Positions 44,082 through 55,552 of a stretch of DNA of 64,000 nt are shown here, one piece after another. Under the pieces are notes generated by a model. The model saw nothing but the letters and a program-made list of their open reading frames with translations, was not told the origin of the DNA and did no database searches. Position 1 is the first letter of the stretch, and every line of letters starts with the position of its first letter. Origin of the DNA: Xiphydria camelus (lineage: Eukaryota; Arthropoda; Insecta; Hymenoptera; Xiphydriidae); NCBI GenBank assembly GCA_963678675.1, contig OY783193.1, positions 21,569,309 to 21,633,308 on the forward strand, written 5' to 3'. The translations under genes and the position numbers were made by a program.

Positions 44082-44447
44082 ACGGGACCACAAAATGAAA
44101 TCGAAAAAATCCTCTTACCAAATCGACTGGTCTATATGTTTTTGGGTGCGCTGGTCACGAATCCGTGGTCCGTATGATCCCTACACGTCAGGATTAAGGT
44201 CATTTGAAGGTCAATTAGTACTTCGAATACGTCTTTGAAAAATAAAGGAAATAGATTTTATTTGGATGCTTAGTCAAGCCCTGGGGATACCAAATACTCC
44301 TATGTGGGCGGGATTCAATAGTCAAGTAATAGAAGACAATAATCCAAGACAAAAAGTTTCTTATATCACCCTTATCAATTTGTCCCCAACGGATCGATCA
44401 GTTGTGGTTGAAACATTAGTACAGAGTCAAATATCCCACCATGCATA
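44082..44447 (+). pseudogene. SPDTD/GCDTTS-family fragment (PMW..FNS block)
   Basis: Frame 44266-44448 reads MLSQALGIPNTPMWAGFNSQ, then SYITLINLSPTDRSVVVETL and VQSQIS. The P.W.GFNS and INLSPT..VV.ETL blocks are, from memory of the family, the segment between the N-terminal zinc module and the T..(I/V)DQTINR block seen at 24540. Upstream, after the gap, NEIEKILLPNRLVYMFLGAL is in another frame and may be related. The fragment ends abruptly at the family H terminus at 44448. Whether it belongs to the 40003 element is hidden by the gap. Confidence 0.5.
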
Positions 44448-44512
44448 GAAACAGTTTTTACAGAAAAATTATTAGATGTGAAACATCGAAATTCTTCTTT
44501 GTAGAAAGTACA
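44448..44512. repeat. Terminus of MITE family H
   Basis: aacagtttttacagaaaaat to tctttgtagaaagta matches the left end at 18417 and 14287. Only about 60 bp remains before MITE G. Confidence 0.7.
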
Positions 44513-45225
44513 CACAAAAACGGATTCTCTGTAAAAAAAGGCGGCATGTTCATTCAGTGCCAACAAAAATTGATACGTAAAATACTGTCCAAACAAATTT
44601 GAAATCAATTAAGATCGCCATGTTCAAGATTTATATATAAAAAGTAAAAGACATCATTTGAAAGGAAAATTATTGTAAATCAAGTTACTAAAAAATTCGA
44701 CTTAAAAATTTATAAAAAAATGTTAATAAGAGAACTTGGCGCGTTTAAGTTTTCATATTTTGTACACTATACCGAATAATAGGCAGTGCTTGGACGGTGC
44801 TAGAGCGATTCATAAATTGCACTGCCGAAGTCAAATTCAGAGAAATTCAGAAGGCCCCCGCCTGATCGATTTCCCGTGCGACATTCGGTATACTGGTGGT
44901 ATCATATAAGTGAATGAATTTATTTAAAATCATAAGTGCATAAACATAGAGTATAATTCTGTCTGAATTTTTTTTGAAGGAAAAAACGCGGCGTTCTTTT
45001 TTATTAAAATTTTTTTATAAATTTTTTTAGTCGAATTTTTTAGTAACTTGATTTACAATAATTTTCCTTTCAAATGATACCTTTTACTTTTTATATATAA
45101 ATCTTGAACATGGCGATCTTAATTGATTTCAAATCTTTTTTGGAGAGTATTTTACGTATCAATTTTTGTTGGCACTTAATGAACATGCCGCCTTTTTCTT
45201 TACAGAGAATCTGTTTTGTGGGGGG
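44513..45225. mobile_element. Palindromic MITE family G, copy 1
   Basis: Ends cacaaaaacggattctctgt and acagagaatctgttttgtgg; arms hold aggcggcatgttcattcagt and caagatttatatataaaaag. Copies at 55553-56221 and 60867-61594. A 75-bp extension (actttttggaatttattca...) follows the right end in all three copies, so the unit may be asymmetric. Confidence 0.8.
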
Positions 45226-45296
45226 ATTTCACTACTTTTTGGAATTTATTCACGAGGAGAATACTTACATGTAGAAGAATAGCTTTCTATTATTAA

Positions 45297-45817
45297 GGTT
45301 TCTCGAGCGGTACAGGGGCTTCTCCCTGCTAAAAGTTAGTCCACAGAAGTACAGTAATACTCTAAAGTATGTTCTTCGTGCGATGTGGCAACAATGTTTG
45401 ATGTACAGTAGTATGTGTGTGTATATGTGAGTTCAAAAATGGAGCCCAAAACATCTGGTCATGCATCTGTACGTCATGCCACGTTGCCACATTGACTTAT
45501 CAAAGGTTAAATTTATAAAGAACAATTAATAAAAAAATAACGGGCTTCTTAATGAACGTGAACATTGGTATAGAGAGATTTAGTTCATTAAACTTGCTGT
45601 TCAAAAAATTTCAGAATTTTTTCACTATTTTTCTCAGAAATATCGCGGTTTGTTGGTTATAACCCATAAGAATACATGTTATTTTGTTATTCAAAAATCT
45701 TTGCAACGAGCTTCTTAAAAGACTTGAAAATTTGACTTAATTTTTTTTACTTCAATCTACCGAATGCAATCATTTTCAAGCATTTCTCACTATTTTTAGT
45801 ATAACGCTCGAGAAACC
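45297..45817. mobile_element. TTAA-flanked element, 521 bp
   Basis: Inverted ends GGTTTCTCGAGCG and CGCTCGAGAAACC lie between TTAA (45293-45296) and TTAA (45818-45821). The unoccupied TTAA is visible in the opposite arm of the same B palindrome (ctgcagtaatacttaatatc, 49180). TTAA duplication is typical of piggyBac and Kolobok. No coding capacity. Confidence 0.8.
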
Positions 45818-46785
45818 TTAAGTATTACTGCAGACGAGTAGATTAGAAGATTTTCATGAAGACTCACGATTTTCTGACATGTCATCTCGTACAGGTGCAA
45901 CCGAAGAGGATCTAGCTCGTGTTCTGTCCGTAAAAAGACGACTCGATGGACATCGGAGAATGTCAGGCTTGTCACCGAGCGCCTTTCACCCATAGTACTT
46001 TCATTGCAATATGCGCTTTTCGTTTCAACTATTCCTGCTTTAAGTAACTTTGACTTCTTTCAAAGTATTTACCTTGTACGAATTGTTGATCGTAGGGGGC
46101 AACGATCAATGATTGTGACTAATCGTAGACAAATTATTCCTGCGATGATGTTCCAGTTGCAAAGCATACACTAGCAAGTCAGCTTACAACATCCGATGTT
46201 TAGTATCAACTTACCTCTTTTGGAACACCCATCACTCGAGCATAATCACGATTATGTTAACGTTAATTGCAGAATAGACCGCGAGCTCGGGCACATTATC
46301 GCAGTAGTAGTTCGGCACACCAAATTGCCTTTTAGTTTTACTAGGGGGCATCCGCCCCCTGCTCGCTTCGCTCGCCAACCCCCGGGGGGCTATCGCCCCC
46401 GCGCCGCTCTCGCGGCGCTCCCCCAAGTTTGTAGGGGACGGCGGTCGGTCAACGGACTTATCTCGCGACGCGCTTCGCGTCGCTCGAATTCGACAAAACG
46501 CCGGCCAAACGGGTAGACCGGCCTGCCAACCGTGGGTGACGAATGATGTAATACAAAATTACCATATAGTAATCTGCTCGGCTGGCTTGCAGCGCGCCGA
46601 ACGACGACCGATAGTATACTACAGCCGATTGATGACCGATGCGCTGCAGGGGACGGGAAATCATTTGAAGGAAAACTGTGTTTAAAGTGAAACTTCTTTG
46701 CTAAGGGTAGTGAAATCGCGCGACGTGTGACGAAATACACACTCTAGCGCTCTCCACCCTGTCTCACTCAACGCTCTCGACCGTA

Positions 46786-48060
46786 TAGTCCAGGGAAATA
46801 AGGTATATAAAAACCCTATCTGCGGAATGAGAGAAAGCAAGCTAGATTTTTGCAGAGATCTTCGTTTTGATGTTCTAATGAAGCACCAAAAAGTCTCATA
46901 TGCTCACCCTTGTGTGTCTCGAGATATCGAAGGTCAAAGGTTATGAAAATCAGTTTTTTGCGAAAATCTCGCTTCCGGCTAGTCTGATATCTTAAGAAGT
47001 TTTAACAAAATTTACGTAAAACAGTATTCTCTACAAGTTTGATTCTATACATTTTTTTGTACGATCAACCGTTTTCGAGATATACCGTGAAGAAGCGGGA
47101 GCGCGCATTTTTGAATAAGTAATATACTGTATATACTGCTTAGCTATAACTATAAATGCACTTTTCTTAGTAGTTACTAAAAAATTGAATTCCTATTATT
47201 GTTTCAATTAAAAGTTTGTTCATTTATTAAAAAAATATAATAAATAATTCATAACAAATAATGCATCCTTTTCCGCACTACTTTTGAAGTAGATTGGAAG
47301 GCGCGTTTTTTTAAGATATGTTACTACAACCACATGTACTTACTACACTAATCCATGTTTACCCTACTGGCCTCTAATCCATATTTTCGATATAAACCAA
47401 AGTTTCTGAACAGTAACCGATTCAAGTATTTCGCAGTTGCCGGCGTGCTTTATGTTTCCTCTTCTTCGTCCTCGTCTTCTTCAGGTTCCTCAAGTAGTTT
47501 TGTCTTCATCATCATACGCTTCCGCTGTATCTAATTGCAAAATCTCTTCAGGCTCATGGCCACTGAAGTTATTGTAGCGATGTTAGCAGCTTGTAGTTGT
47601 TCAATAAGCATTTCAATAAAAATGTTTTTGTTGCATCGGTTTGATAAGAACTTTTCTTGGTTTCAATGGTACCAAAAAACGCACTTCGATTCGTCTTGCT
47701 AGTTACTGCCTTTCTCCATAGTTGGGCAGTATATACAGTATTACCTATTCAAAAATGCGCGCTCCCGCTTCTTCACACTATATCTCGAAAATGGTTGATC
47801 GTACAAAAAAATGTATACAACCAAACTTGTAGAGAATGCTGTTTTACGTAAATTTTGTTAAAACTTCTTAAGACATCAGACTAACCGGAAGCGAGATTTT
47901 CGCAAAAAACTGATTTTCATGACCTTTGATATCTCGAGACGCACAAGGGTGAGCATATGAGACTTTTTGGTGCTTCATTAGAACATCAAAACGAAGATCT
48001 CTGTAAAAATCCAGCTTGCTTTCTCTCATTCCGCAGAGGAAGTCTTATTTCCCTGGACTA
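46786..48060. mobile_element. TAGTCCAGG-ended element, copy 2
   Basis: Ends TAGTCCAGGGAAATAAGG and its complement; CGTA on both sides (46782-46785, 48061-48064). A shorter version of 19317-21736 with the same arms and the acidic-tail codons of the nuclease-like gene (near 47455-47575) but none of its core. Confidence 0.8.
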
Positions 48061-48171
48061 CGTACCCCATTCCACCGCTCATGAGGCGACGCCGTGTCGG
48101 ATTTCTACTGAGGACGAAAGAAAGAAACCAGTCATCGATGGTCCATATCATGATCCCCGTATGCTCTTTTA

Positions 48172-48272
48172 TGCAGGCCATAGACGCTACTGTCTACCGT
48201 ACGGTCTGCCTGCGCAGGTCTGCCACCGTACGGTGGACCGTACGATAGACCATAGCGTGTATGGCCAGCATT
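48172..48272. repeat. 100-bp hairpin with cgtacggt units
   Basis: gcaggccatagacgctactg pairs with catagcgtgtatggcc; the inside has ccgtacgg three times. MITE-like, within the Helitron. Confidence 0.6.
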
Positions 48273-49218
48273 AGTTAGTTCCATGGAGAGTGTGAAGAGT
48301 TTCTTCCAAGCGCATTCTGATAAAGAATATTTTTTGTAGTGAGAACACAGAGAGTGCTTTTACTTAATTCCGAACGCCCATTTCCTACGTAAATGAGCAC
48401 TGACCATTCTTTCGTGTATTACATAAGTAGGTATATATGTATGTATGTATATAATTATATTATGGCATTATGGCAAAAACCGGTCAAAAGAAATAAACTC
48501 CTGTAGGAGTTGGTGAAGTAGGAGGAAGAGGTGGAGGTGGCTGAGGTGGAAGAGAAGGAGGAGGATATAGATTGTCGTAGAGTTTTTTCCGTCATGGTAA
48601 TAGAAGCAGACGCTATGTAATAATCTGCTGGGCTGTTCGACTGGCTTGCAACGCCGGCCAAACGGGTAGACGGACCTCTGCTCGACTGGCTTGCTCCGCA
48701 CCGATCGACGATCGATAGAATACTGCATCCCATTGGCGGCTGACGTATGGTGGGGGGACGCGGTTGGTGGGAAGACGCCGCGGTAGGCGATAAGTGGACC
48801 GATGCGTCAGTGGGCGATTGGAGGGGTGGGTTTCGGATAGTTTTATAGAATAGAGAGAATAGACGAACTTGTCTACGACGAGTCTCTATTATCGATCGCT
48901 GCCTCCTACCACGAAAAGTTCATAAAAGATTATTACCTTGAAAGAGAAGTAAAAGTTATTTAACGCAGGAATAGTTGAATGAAACGAGAAGCGCTTATTG
49001 CAATTAATGTACCGTGGGTAATAGGCGCTCGGTGACAAGCCTGACATTCTCCGATGTCCATCGAGTCATCTTTTTACGGACAGGACACGAGCTAGATCCT
49101 CTTCGGTTGCACCTGTATGAGATGATATGTCAGAAAATCGTGAGTCTTCATGAAAATCTGCTAACCTACTCGTTCTGCAGTAATACTTAATATCACTGGA
49201 AGTTGAAGCAACAGTTAT

Positions 49219-49343
49219 TTTCTAAACTCACTCGACAGCCCGCTTCTGTAACAGCAAACGAAGCTATTGATTGGTGCGATGGACGTTGAGCATTCTTCTT
49301 TTTATCGCAAATCACAAAAGCGGGCTGTTGAGTGAGTTTAGTA
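49219..49343. mobile_element. 125-bp MITE
   Basis: ctaaactcactcgacagccc is matched by gggctgttgagtgagttta at the other end. It follows the right arm of B copy 2. Confidence 0.65.
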
Positions 49344-49777
49344 GGGTGGTGTGAGAGTGGTATAAATTTGTTTTCTTCAGAAATTGTTTAATGTGATCAT
49401 ATCTTTCGCGACTAAAAGCTGTAGCTTGTTGATATCATTTTTGTTTGTTTGTTGAAATCTCATTTTTTAGGCAGGTAAGGATCGCCTATCTCTCTCGACC
49501 CACCATCTTACATTTGGAAAATGTTTTTTTTGGGGGGGATATCATTTTTTTTTTTGTTAATTCAAGTCACCCTGTGTAGGCAAAAAAGGGACGCTCTGTC
49601 TCTCTCGACCCACCATTTTAAATTATGGAAATATTTTTTTGGGTTTATTATACAATTCTACATTTGGGAAATGTTTTTTTGGGTCAGAATATAAAGGAAA
49701 ATGCGTGATTGTGCGATCGGTCAACATTTTTAGTAAGTGACAGCGCATACTTTCTGTAAAGTAGAAAATAATGTTGC
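49344..49777. repeat. T-run rich short repeats
   Basis: tctctctcgacccaccat occurs at 49491 and 49599, and atgttttttt(t)gggt-type phrases four times. No gene. Confidence 0.5.
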
Positions 49778-50535
49778 AGGTCTGTTTTGAATTAGGATGA
49801 ATCGTATCTGTGAAAGGGAATCTCATTTTTTAGGCTTATCATTGACATCGACACAGATACAAAAATATAAGCCAGCCTAACGTCTATAGAATATTTTGAA
49901 GTTACGAAACTGAACGAATCGTTACGAAGAGCAACTATATGCGTATCATTGTCGAGCGTCTTGGTCTTGATATTACATCGGGTTACAGGACTTACCTCCA
50001 CAAAATTAGTATGTTTTTCGCATCCCTTACAGTAACTATACCGCGTGTTCTTCCTCTATCAGCTTCTGTTCGTCATCATCGTCCAAGTTCATGTACCATT
50101 TAACCATTTAACCAGTCGAGTCTTTCCAGCTCTGTTTTGAATTAGGATGAATCGTGTATGTCAAACGGAAACCCATGTTATAGGCTTATCATTGACATCG
50201 ACACAGATACAAAAATATAAGCCAGCGTAACGTCTATAGATTATTTTGAAGTTACGAAACTGAACGAATCGTTAAGAACATCAACGATATGCGTATCATT
50301 GTCGAGCGTCTTGGTCTTGATATTCCATCGAGTTTCAGGACTTACCTCCACAAAAAATTAGTATTTTTCGCATCCCTTACAGTAACTAAACTACCTATAC
50401 CGCGTGTACTTACTCTATCAGCTTATCAATCTCTATCAAACTCTATCATCAACGATAATCTGGAAACGAAAGGAGAAATTTGCAACCAAAATAATTTGCA
50501 ACCGATTCATCCTTAATTCAAAACAGAGCTGGATT
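49778..50535. repeat. 350-bp direct duplication
   Basis: 49780-50060 and 50128-50410 align over ctgttttgaattaggatgaa, atcattgacatcgacacaga, cgaaactgaacgaatcgtta and cgtcttggtcttgatatt. The starting phrase returns inverted at 50503-50527, so the block is closed by a reversed end. Confidence 0.75.
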
Positions 50536-51060
50536 ATTCAAATACATACCATTAATTATTTTGTCGGATCGTGATGGTTGACAGCTGATAGATAATCAAT
50601 GCTTCGAGAGGCACTGTTTTACCAGCACAGCTGACAGAACAGCGATCTCGTATCTACTGTGGCGTCTCGATAGCGATCGCCACGCCACAAAGCATCGGAG
50701 AAAACGCCATCTGTGTTAAACTCATGGCACTAAAGAACACGAGATTCCGAACGGGTTTTGTAATTGTTAAATACGGAGAGGGTTTTTTCAAGTACGATAA
50801 TAAACATTAACAAGCATCTTTAACGCGTGTGTTGGCAATATTTATATACATATGACATAAGAGCATTTTTGATAACGCCCGCTGTTGTCTATAACCATTG
50901 TCAGCTGGAAAAACGGTAGTGAAATATCGTATAGGTTAAATTTCCGTTCTTTACTGTAAATAAGGCTCTGCTGTTCGCCAAGGCTATCGCTCTTTCTCTC
51001 TCGACCAGGCGAACTAGCGTTCGCCTTAATTCTTTCTAGCACAGAGAGCATCGATATTTT
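50536..51060. other. Spacer, no gene seen
   Basis: A short pair, gcgatctcg...ctcgatagcgatcgcc, near 50643-50685; otherwise unremarkable. Confidence 0.35.
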
Positions 51061-51410
51061 ACTGCACCTGTATTCTTCTGGGACTTCCTAAAATAATTAT
51101 AAAAACCCCATATGATTGTTATTTACAATTTGTTACAGATCGTATGCGAACCCGAGGGGGTTTCTTTCGAACGAGGGATCATCCACTTGTTGTTCCAAGA
51201 ACCAGTTGAATTAGTCCAATCGGCGAGCTGGATCTGTTGCCTCCAGTGTATGGACATGCGTTCATCCTTCAATATCCTCCCTACCATGGTCTTGCTGATT
51301 CTAACCTCTGTTGCAACAGCCCGAATGCTCGTCGAGGTTTATTCCTTATTCTTTCTAGCACAGATCGATATTATGCTGCACCTGTATTCTTCTGAGACTT
51401 CCTAAAATAA
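51061..51410 (-). pseudogene. Tc1/mariner transposase relic, minus strand
   Basis: On the minus strand the piece carries TMVGRILKDERMS and QQIQLAD, plus the ERNPLEF-like region seen at 16650, in shifted frames. It is the inverted counterpart of 16401-16700. Both edges repeat ctgcacctgtattcttctg (51062 and 51377), suggesting a local duplication. Confidence 0.5.
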
Positions 51411-51829
51411 TTATAATAACCCCATATAATTCAGCCCTGACAAGTACAATCTTATCGAGCTGTACCTTATCGAGGAAATCTTTCGACATAATGTTTCCGA
51501 AACGTTTCTATGATGTTTCGCAACATTCGCGAATTTATCGAGAAATATATATTTCTAACATACGGTAGTGTTCACGAATATTGTAAAATATCGCAGAAAT
51601 GTTACAGAAAAGTTACTTGCAAAAACGTGCTTTGTGGGGTGTGTAAGTGATGATGATATTTTATAATTTCCATCGTTACACTAGAGGCGAAGTAGAGATG
51701 AAATAGAGAAGTGGGGTACAAGTACACTTCACGTTTGACAGGTCGGTATATAAATTGGAACTTGTGTGATAGCATAATACGAAAAAGGAAATATATTGAT
51801 AAAGAGAAAAAATAATAATAAAGTAGTTA
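51411..51829. repeat. Palindromic repeat family D, copy 2, left arm
   Basis: Matches 15440-15840 closely. It is cut at gtagtta, where the 3.5-kb element begins; the family resumes at 55318. Confidence 0.75.
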
Positions 51830-52657
51830 TAGGCCAGGCGACAGGTAGTTCAATAAGGAAATAATTAGTGGAAAGCTGGAAATTGCTTTAATCGCTTTAT
51901 TTTGACCCAGATATTACTCTTCCGAGTTTTCCCCCTCGAGCAAGGTCGGCGTTGGCCCTTCTGGCCCTAAGAAGGTACCACTTTTCGTTTTTTTGCAAAT
52001 ATCTCCCAAACCATCGACTTTATCAACAAAATACTTATTATAAAAAATAATCTAGAATAAATTTGCTACAAAAAAGTTCTGTACCGTTTGTCTCCAATGT
52101 GAACCGTTACAATGCTACGACCATTTAAAATGGAGCCCTTTTTGATTCTTGCGGAAAAGTTATGGAAATCATATACCATATCAAAGTTTTCACATGTAAA
52201 TATTTGTCAGCATTCCAGGTGCACAAGCTGCTAACTTGTGTGTGTTACAAGTATAACAGCTTTTCAGTGTAAACAGCTGTGGCAAAGTACCTACGATTAG
52301 TATTATTATTGAGTAGTATTGACATAAAATCACTCTTTTCCACACCACCTGTAGTCCAATCGTTAGCGACACCGTACTGTTGTGGGAAACTCCGCCATTT
52401 TGTTAAAATCCGTTTTTTGGCATTATCTCCTTTTTGGTTGCTTCCATACAAAAAGTACCTACTACAAAAATTGTAGAGGACTAAATTCTCTACAAGTTTT
52501 GTCTGAAATATTTTTCTATTAAACAAATGGTTTCTGAGCTATATTATATCAAAATGGGGCATATTTCTTAAAATCGCAAAAACGTGCCCTTTTCACAGGA
52601 AATTGCACTTATTATTTACGGATTATCTACTAGTAATCAATTATACTCGTTTTCACA

Positions 52658-53034
52658 TCACCATGAGGTAGAGTAAACGATCGCAGAAGTAGTATCGCAG
52701 CCACTGAATGCGTACAAAAACAGTACGTTATCTACCACTACTTGTCCACCATGTAAACTGTGTGGAGAAAAAACTACTTCTGCGGTTTTAAGCCAAGGAA
52801 AAGTTAAGTTCTTTAATGTACAGCCGATGCAATGCTTTGGACTTTTCGAGAACATTAAATAACTTGACTTTTCCTTGGCTTAAAACTGTAGAAGTAGTTT
52901 TTTCTTCACAAAGTTTGCAAGGTGGACAAGCAGTGGTAGATAACGTACTGTTTTTGCACACATTCAGTGGCTGCGATACTACTTCTGCGATCGTTTACTC
53001 TACCTCATGGTGGTGTGAAAACGAGTATAATTGA
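52658..53034. pseudogene. SPDTD/GCDTTS-family fragment in both palindrome arms
   Basis: The plus strand (52853-53005) reads LNNLTFPWLKTVEVVFSSQS and VVDNVLFLHTFSGCDTTSA; the minus strand (52670-52825) reads the same with small changes (FSPHSLHGGQ, YAFSGCDTTSA). FSGCDTTSA is the last acidic motif of the nuclease-like family. Both pieces are about 55 codons. Each arm carries it in the same direction relative to the palindrome centre, so it was copied with the inversion. Confidence 0.65.
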
Positions 53035-53513
53035 TCTAGTAGATAATACGTAAATAATAAGTGCAATTTCCTGTGAAAAGGGCACGTTCTTGCGATTTTA
53101 AGAAATAAGCCCCACTTTGATATAATATAGCTCAGAAACCATTTATTTAATAGAAAAATATTTCAGACAGAACTTGTAGAGAATTTGGTCCTCTATAATT
53201 TTTGTAATAGGTACTTTTTGGATGGAAGCAACCAAAAAGGAGATAATGCCAAAAAACGGATTTTAACAAAATGGCGGAGTTTCCCACAACAGTACGATGT
53301 CGCAAACTTAATATGTTATTCAGGACGTAAAACTGAACTAACATGCCAAATTTCAAAACTCCCCGATTTAATGCAAGGTAAAACTCCCCATTGACTGGAC
53401 TACAGGTGGTGTGGAAAAGATTGATTTTATGTCAATACACTACTCAATAATAAGACTAATCGTAGGTACTTTGCCACAGCTATTTACATTGAAAAGCTGT
53501 TACACTTGTAATA

Positions 53514-54893
53514 TAGTCCAGGACATTTAGTAATCATCTTCTAAAAATCGAGCTCACCGAAATTTTTTTATTTTAAACTGCTTATTATGATGTACCAATA
53601 TATGCCTGAAAGTTACGCCACCGACACACTGGAGCTTCGTGACATATAAGAGGTCAAAGGTCGCGGATTTTGTTATCTCGCTTCCTATCGCTCCAACGTG
53701 AAAAATACCTATTACAAAAGTGGAAGATCTCAATTTTTAATACCTAAAAAAAATTTGACGTAAATACGCCTAACCGTTCTCGAGATATGTAGCTGAATAT
53801 GTGGAAAAATTCAAAAATAGCTAAATTCGGGTATCCAACATGTATCGCCGCATTCTTCTCTCTTCCTACTACTCAAACGGCAATTACACCTATATAATTA
53901 TATTTTTATGAATAAACGCCCTTCTAAAAAGTCCAGTTTGGTTTTCGTACGCCTACCTGTTCTCGAGATATGAGACACGAAAGATAAGTTTTGGTCAAAA
54001 AATACTACATCTGTTTTAACGCTATTATCTCGTTCTCTATGACTCACACAAAAATGAAACAAGAAGAGTTATTCCTGTTAGACCATAGAATTATCTAACT
54101 AAATGGCCCCATACAATTTCCAGATACACCTTACCGTTTTCGAGATACGATGCTGCGAAGTTTGTGGAAGCATTCATTTCCACATCACCTTTGAGGTAGA
54201 ATGCGCGGCGCGTTTTTTTATATAGTTTCCCTAGTAGGTTTTTTTCCCTTTTCCCGTCTTACTCATGCTGTTAGATCATGAAATTATCTAACTAAATGGC
54301 CCCATACACTTTTCAGATACACCTTACCGTTTTCGAGATACGATGCTGCGAAGTTTGTGGAAGCATTCATTTCCACATCACCTTTGAGGTAGAATGCGCG
54401 GCGCGTTTTTTTAATGTGGTTTAACTAGTAGGTTTTTTTCCCTTTTTCCGTCTTACTCGGCATATAACTCGGTTGAGACTGAATATAGTCAAATAAAAAC
54501 CCGAAATTATTCTTGAAACAATTGAGTAACGGACAGCGAGACCGTTCCGGGAAATAGGGACCTGAGAATTTGGCTATTTTTGCATTTTTCCTCATATTCA
54601 GCTACATATCTCGAGAACGGTTAGGCGTATTTACGTCAAATATATTTTTTTAGGTATTAAAAATTGAGATCTTTAACTTTTGTAACAGGTATTTTTCACG
54701 TTGGAGCGATAGGAAGCAAGATAACAAAATCCGCGACCTTTGACCTCTTATATGTCATGAAGCTCCAGTGCGTCGATGGCGTAACTTTCAGGCATATATT
54801 GGTACATCATAATAAGCAGTTTAAAATAAAAAAATTTCGGTGAGTTCGATTTTTAGAAGATTGCATGATTTTCAAGCTAAATGTCCTGGACTA
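53514..54893. mobile_element. Nested TAGTCCAGGAC palindrome
   Basis: Ends TAGTCCAGGACATTTAG and its complement; arms include ctaaaaatcgagctcaccga and gttctcgagatatgtagctg. The first 9 bp equal the ends of 19317-21736 and 46786-48060, but the rest differs. Inside, a 175-bp direct repeat: ttagaccatagaattatcta (54083) and ttagatcatgaaattatcta (54272). The other arm of the host palindrome (52230) shows the site without it. Confidence 0.75.
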
Positions 54894-55317
54894 TAACAAG
54901 TTAACAGCTTGTGCACCTGGAATGCTGACAAATATTTATAACATGTAGAAACTTTGATACGGCATATGATTTCCATAACTTCCGCAAGAATCAAAAAGGG
55001 CTCCACTTTGAATTGTCGCAGCATTGTAACGGTTCACATTAGAGACAAAAGGTAAGAACTTTTTTGTAGAAAATGTATTCTAGATTATTTCTCATAATAG
55101 GTATTTTGTTGATAAAGTTGATGGTTTGGGAGATATTTGCAAAAAAAACGAAAAATGGTACTTTCTTAGGGCCAGAAGGGCCAACGCCGACCTCGCTCGA
55201 GGGGGAAAACTTGGGAGAGTAATATCTGGGTCCAAATAAATCGATTAAAGCAATTTCCAGCTTTCCACTAATAATTTCCTTATTGAGGTTTTTTTTTCCG
55301 ACCTGTCGCCTGGCCTA

Positions 55318-55552
55318 TTACTCCATTATTTTAATCCAATTCCATTGTATCCCTTATTTTTCTGCCACGAATTTGATTGCTGATAGTGGATGGATCAACT
55401 AATAAATTTGATTTTCCTTCACTATCAGCAATTAAAGTCGTGGCTGAAAAATAAGTGATACACACAATGTTATTGGATTACAATAATGGAGTACCTAACT
55501 ACTTTATTATTTTTTATTTATCGATATATTCCCTCTTCCGTATTATACTATC
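55318..55552. repeat. Palindromic repeat family D, copy 2, right part
   Basis: ctccattattttaatccaat, tgattgctgatagtggatgg and tattttttatttatcgatat continue the arm broken at 51829. Ends where MITE G copy 2 starts. Confidence 0.7.

Larger units (their letters stand above)
46341..48858 (-). mobile_element. Non-autonomous Helitron/Helentron with hairpin array
   Basis: On the minus strand the insert begins TCTCTCTATTC and ends CCCCCTAG, with no target duplication: joining the flanks gives exactly the host sequence seen in copy 1. TC start, CTRR end and a hairpin just before the end are Helitron hallmarks; insertion between two T residues recalls Helentrons. At the 3' end lie four tight hairpins: GGGGGC-ATCC-GCCCCC, GGGGGC-TATC-GCCCCC, GCGCCGC-TCTC-GCGGCGC and GCGACGCG-CTT-CGCGTCGC. 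A 1275-bp transposon sits inside, so the Helitron alone is about 1.24 kb. No Rep/helicase gene. Confidence 0.7.
45818..49215. repeat. Palindromic repeat family B, copy 2, split by a Helitron
   Basis: Left half 45818-46340 and right half 48859-49215 together match copy 1 (3014-3880). The arms pair across the insertion. The interruption falls between ttagtttta and atagacgaact, which are contiguous at 3532-3550. Confidence 0.8.
51830..55317. mobile_element. 3.5-kb palindromic element with TAGGCCAGGCGAC ends
   Basis: Ends TAGGCCAGGCGACAGGT and its complement; TTA on both sides (51827-51829, 55318-55320), and the empty target is present at 15833. The arms meet near 52850. The right arm is lengthened by a nested 1380-bp element. 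Both arms encode a piece of the SPDTD/GCDTTS protein. Confidence 0.8.

Noticed and set aside
43866..44177. Open frames spanning the N gap
   Set aside because: Made almost wholly of undefined codons.
46341..46480. Bacterial contamination or insert
   Set aside because: The GC-rich block sits inside an exact Helitron-type insertion in a host repeat, with no bacterial gene.
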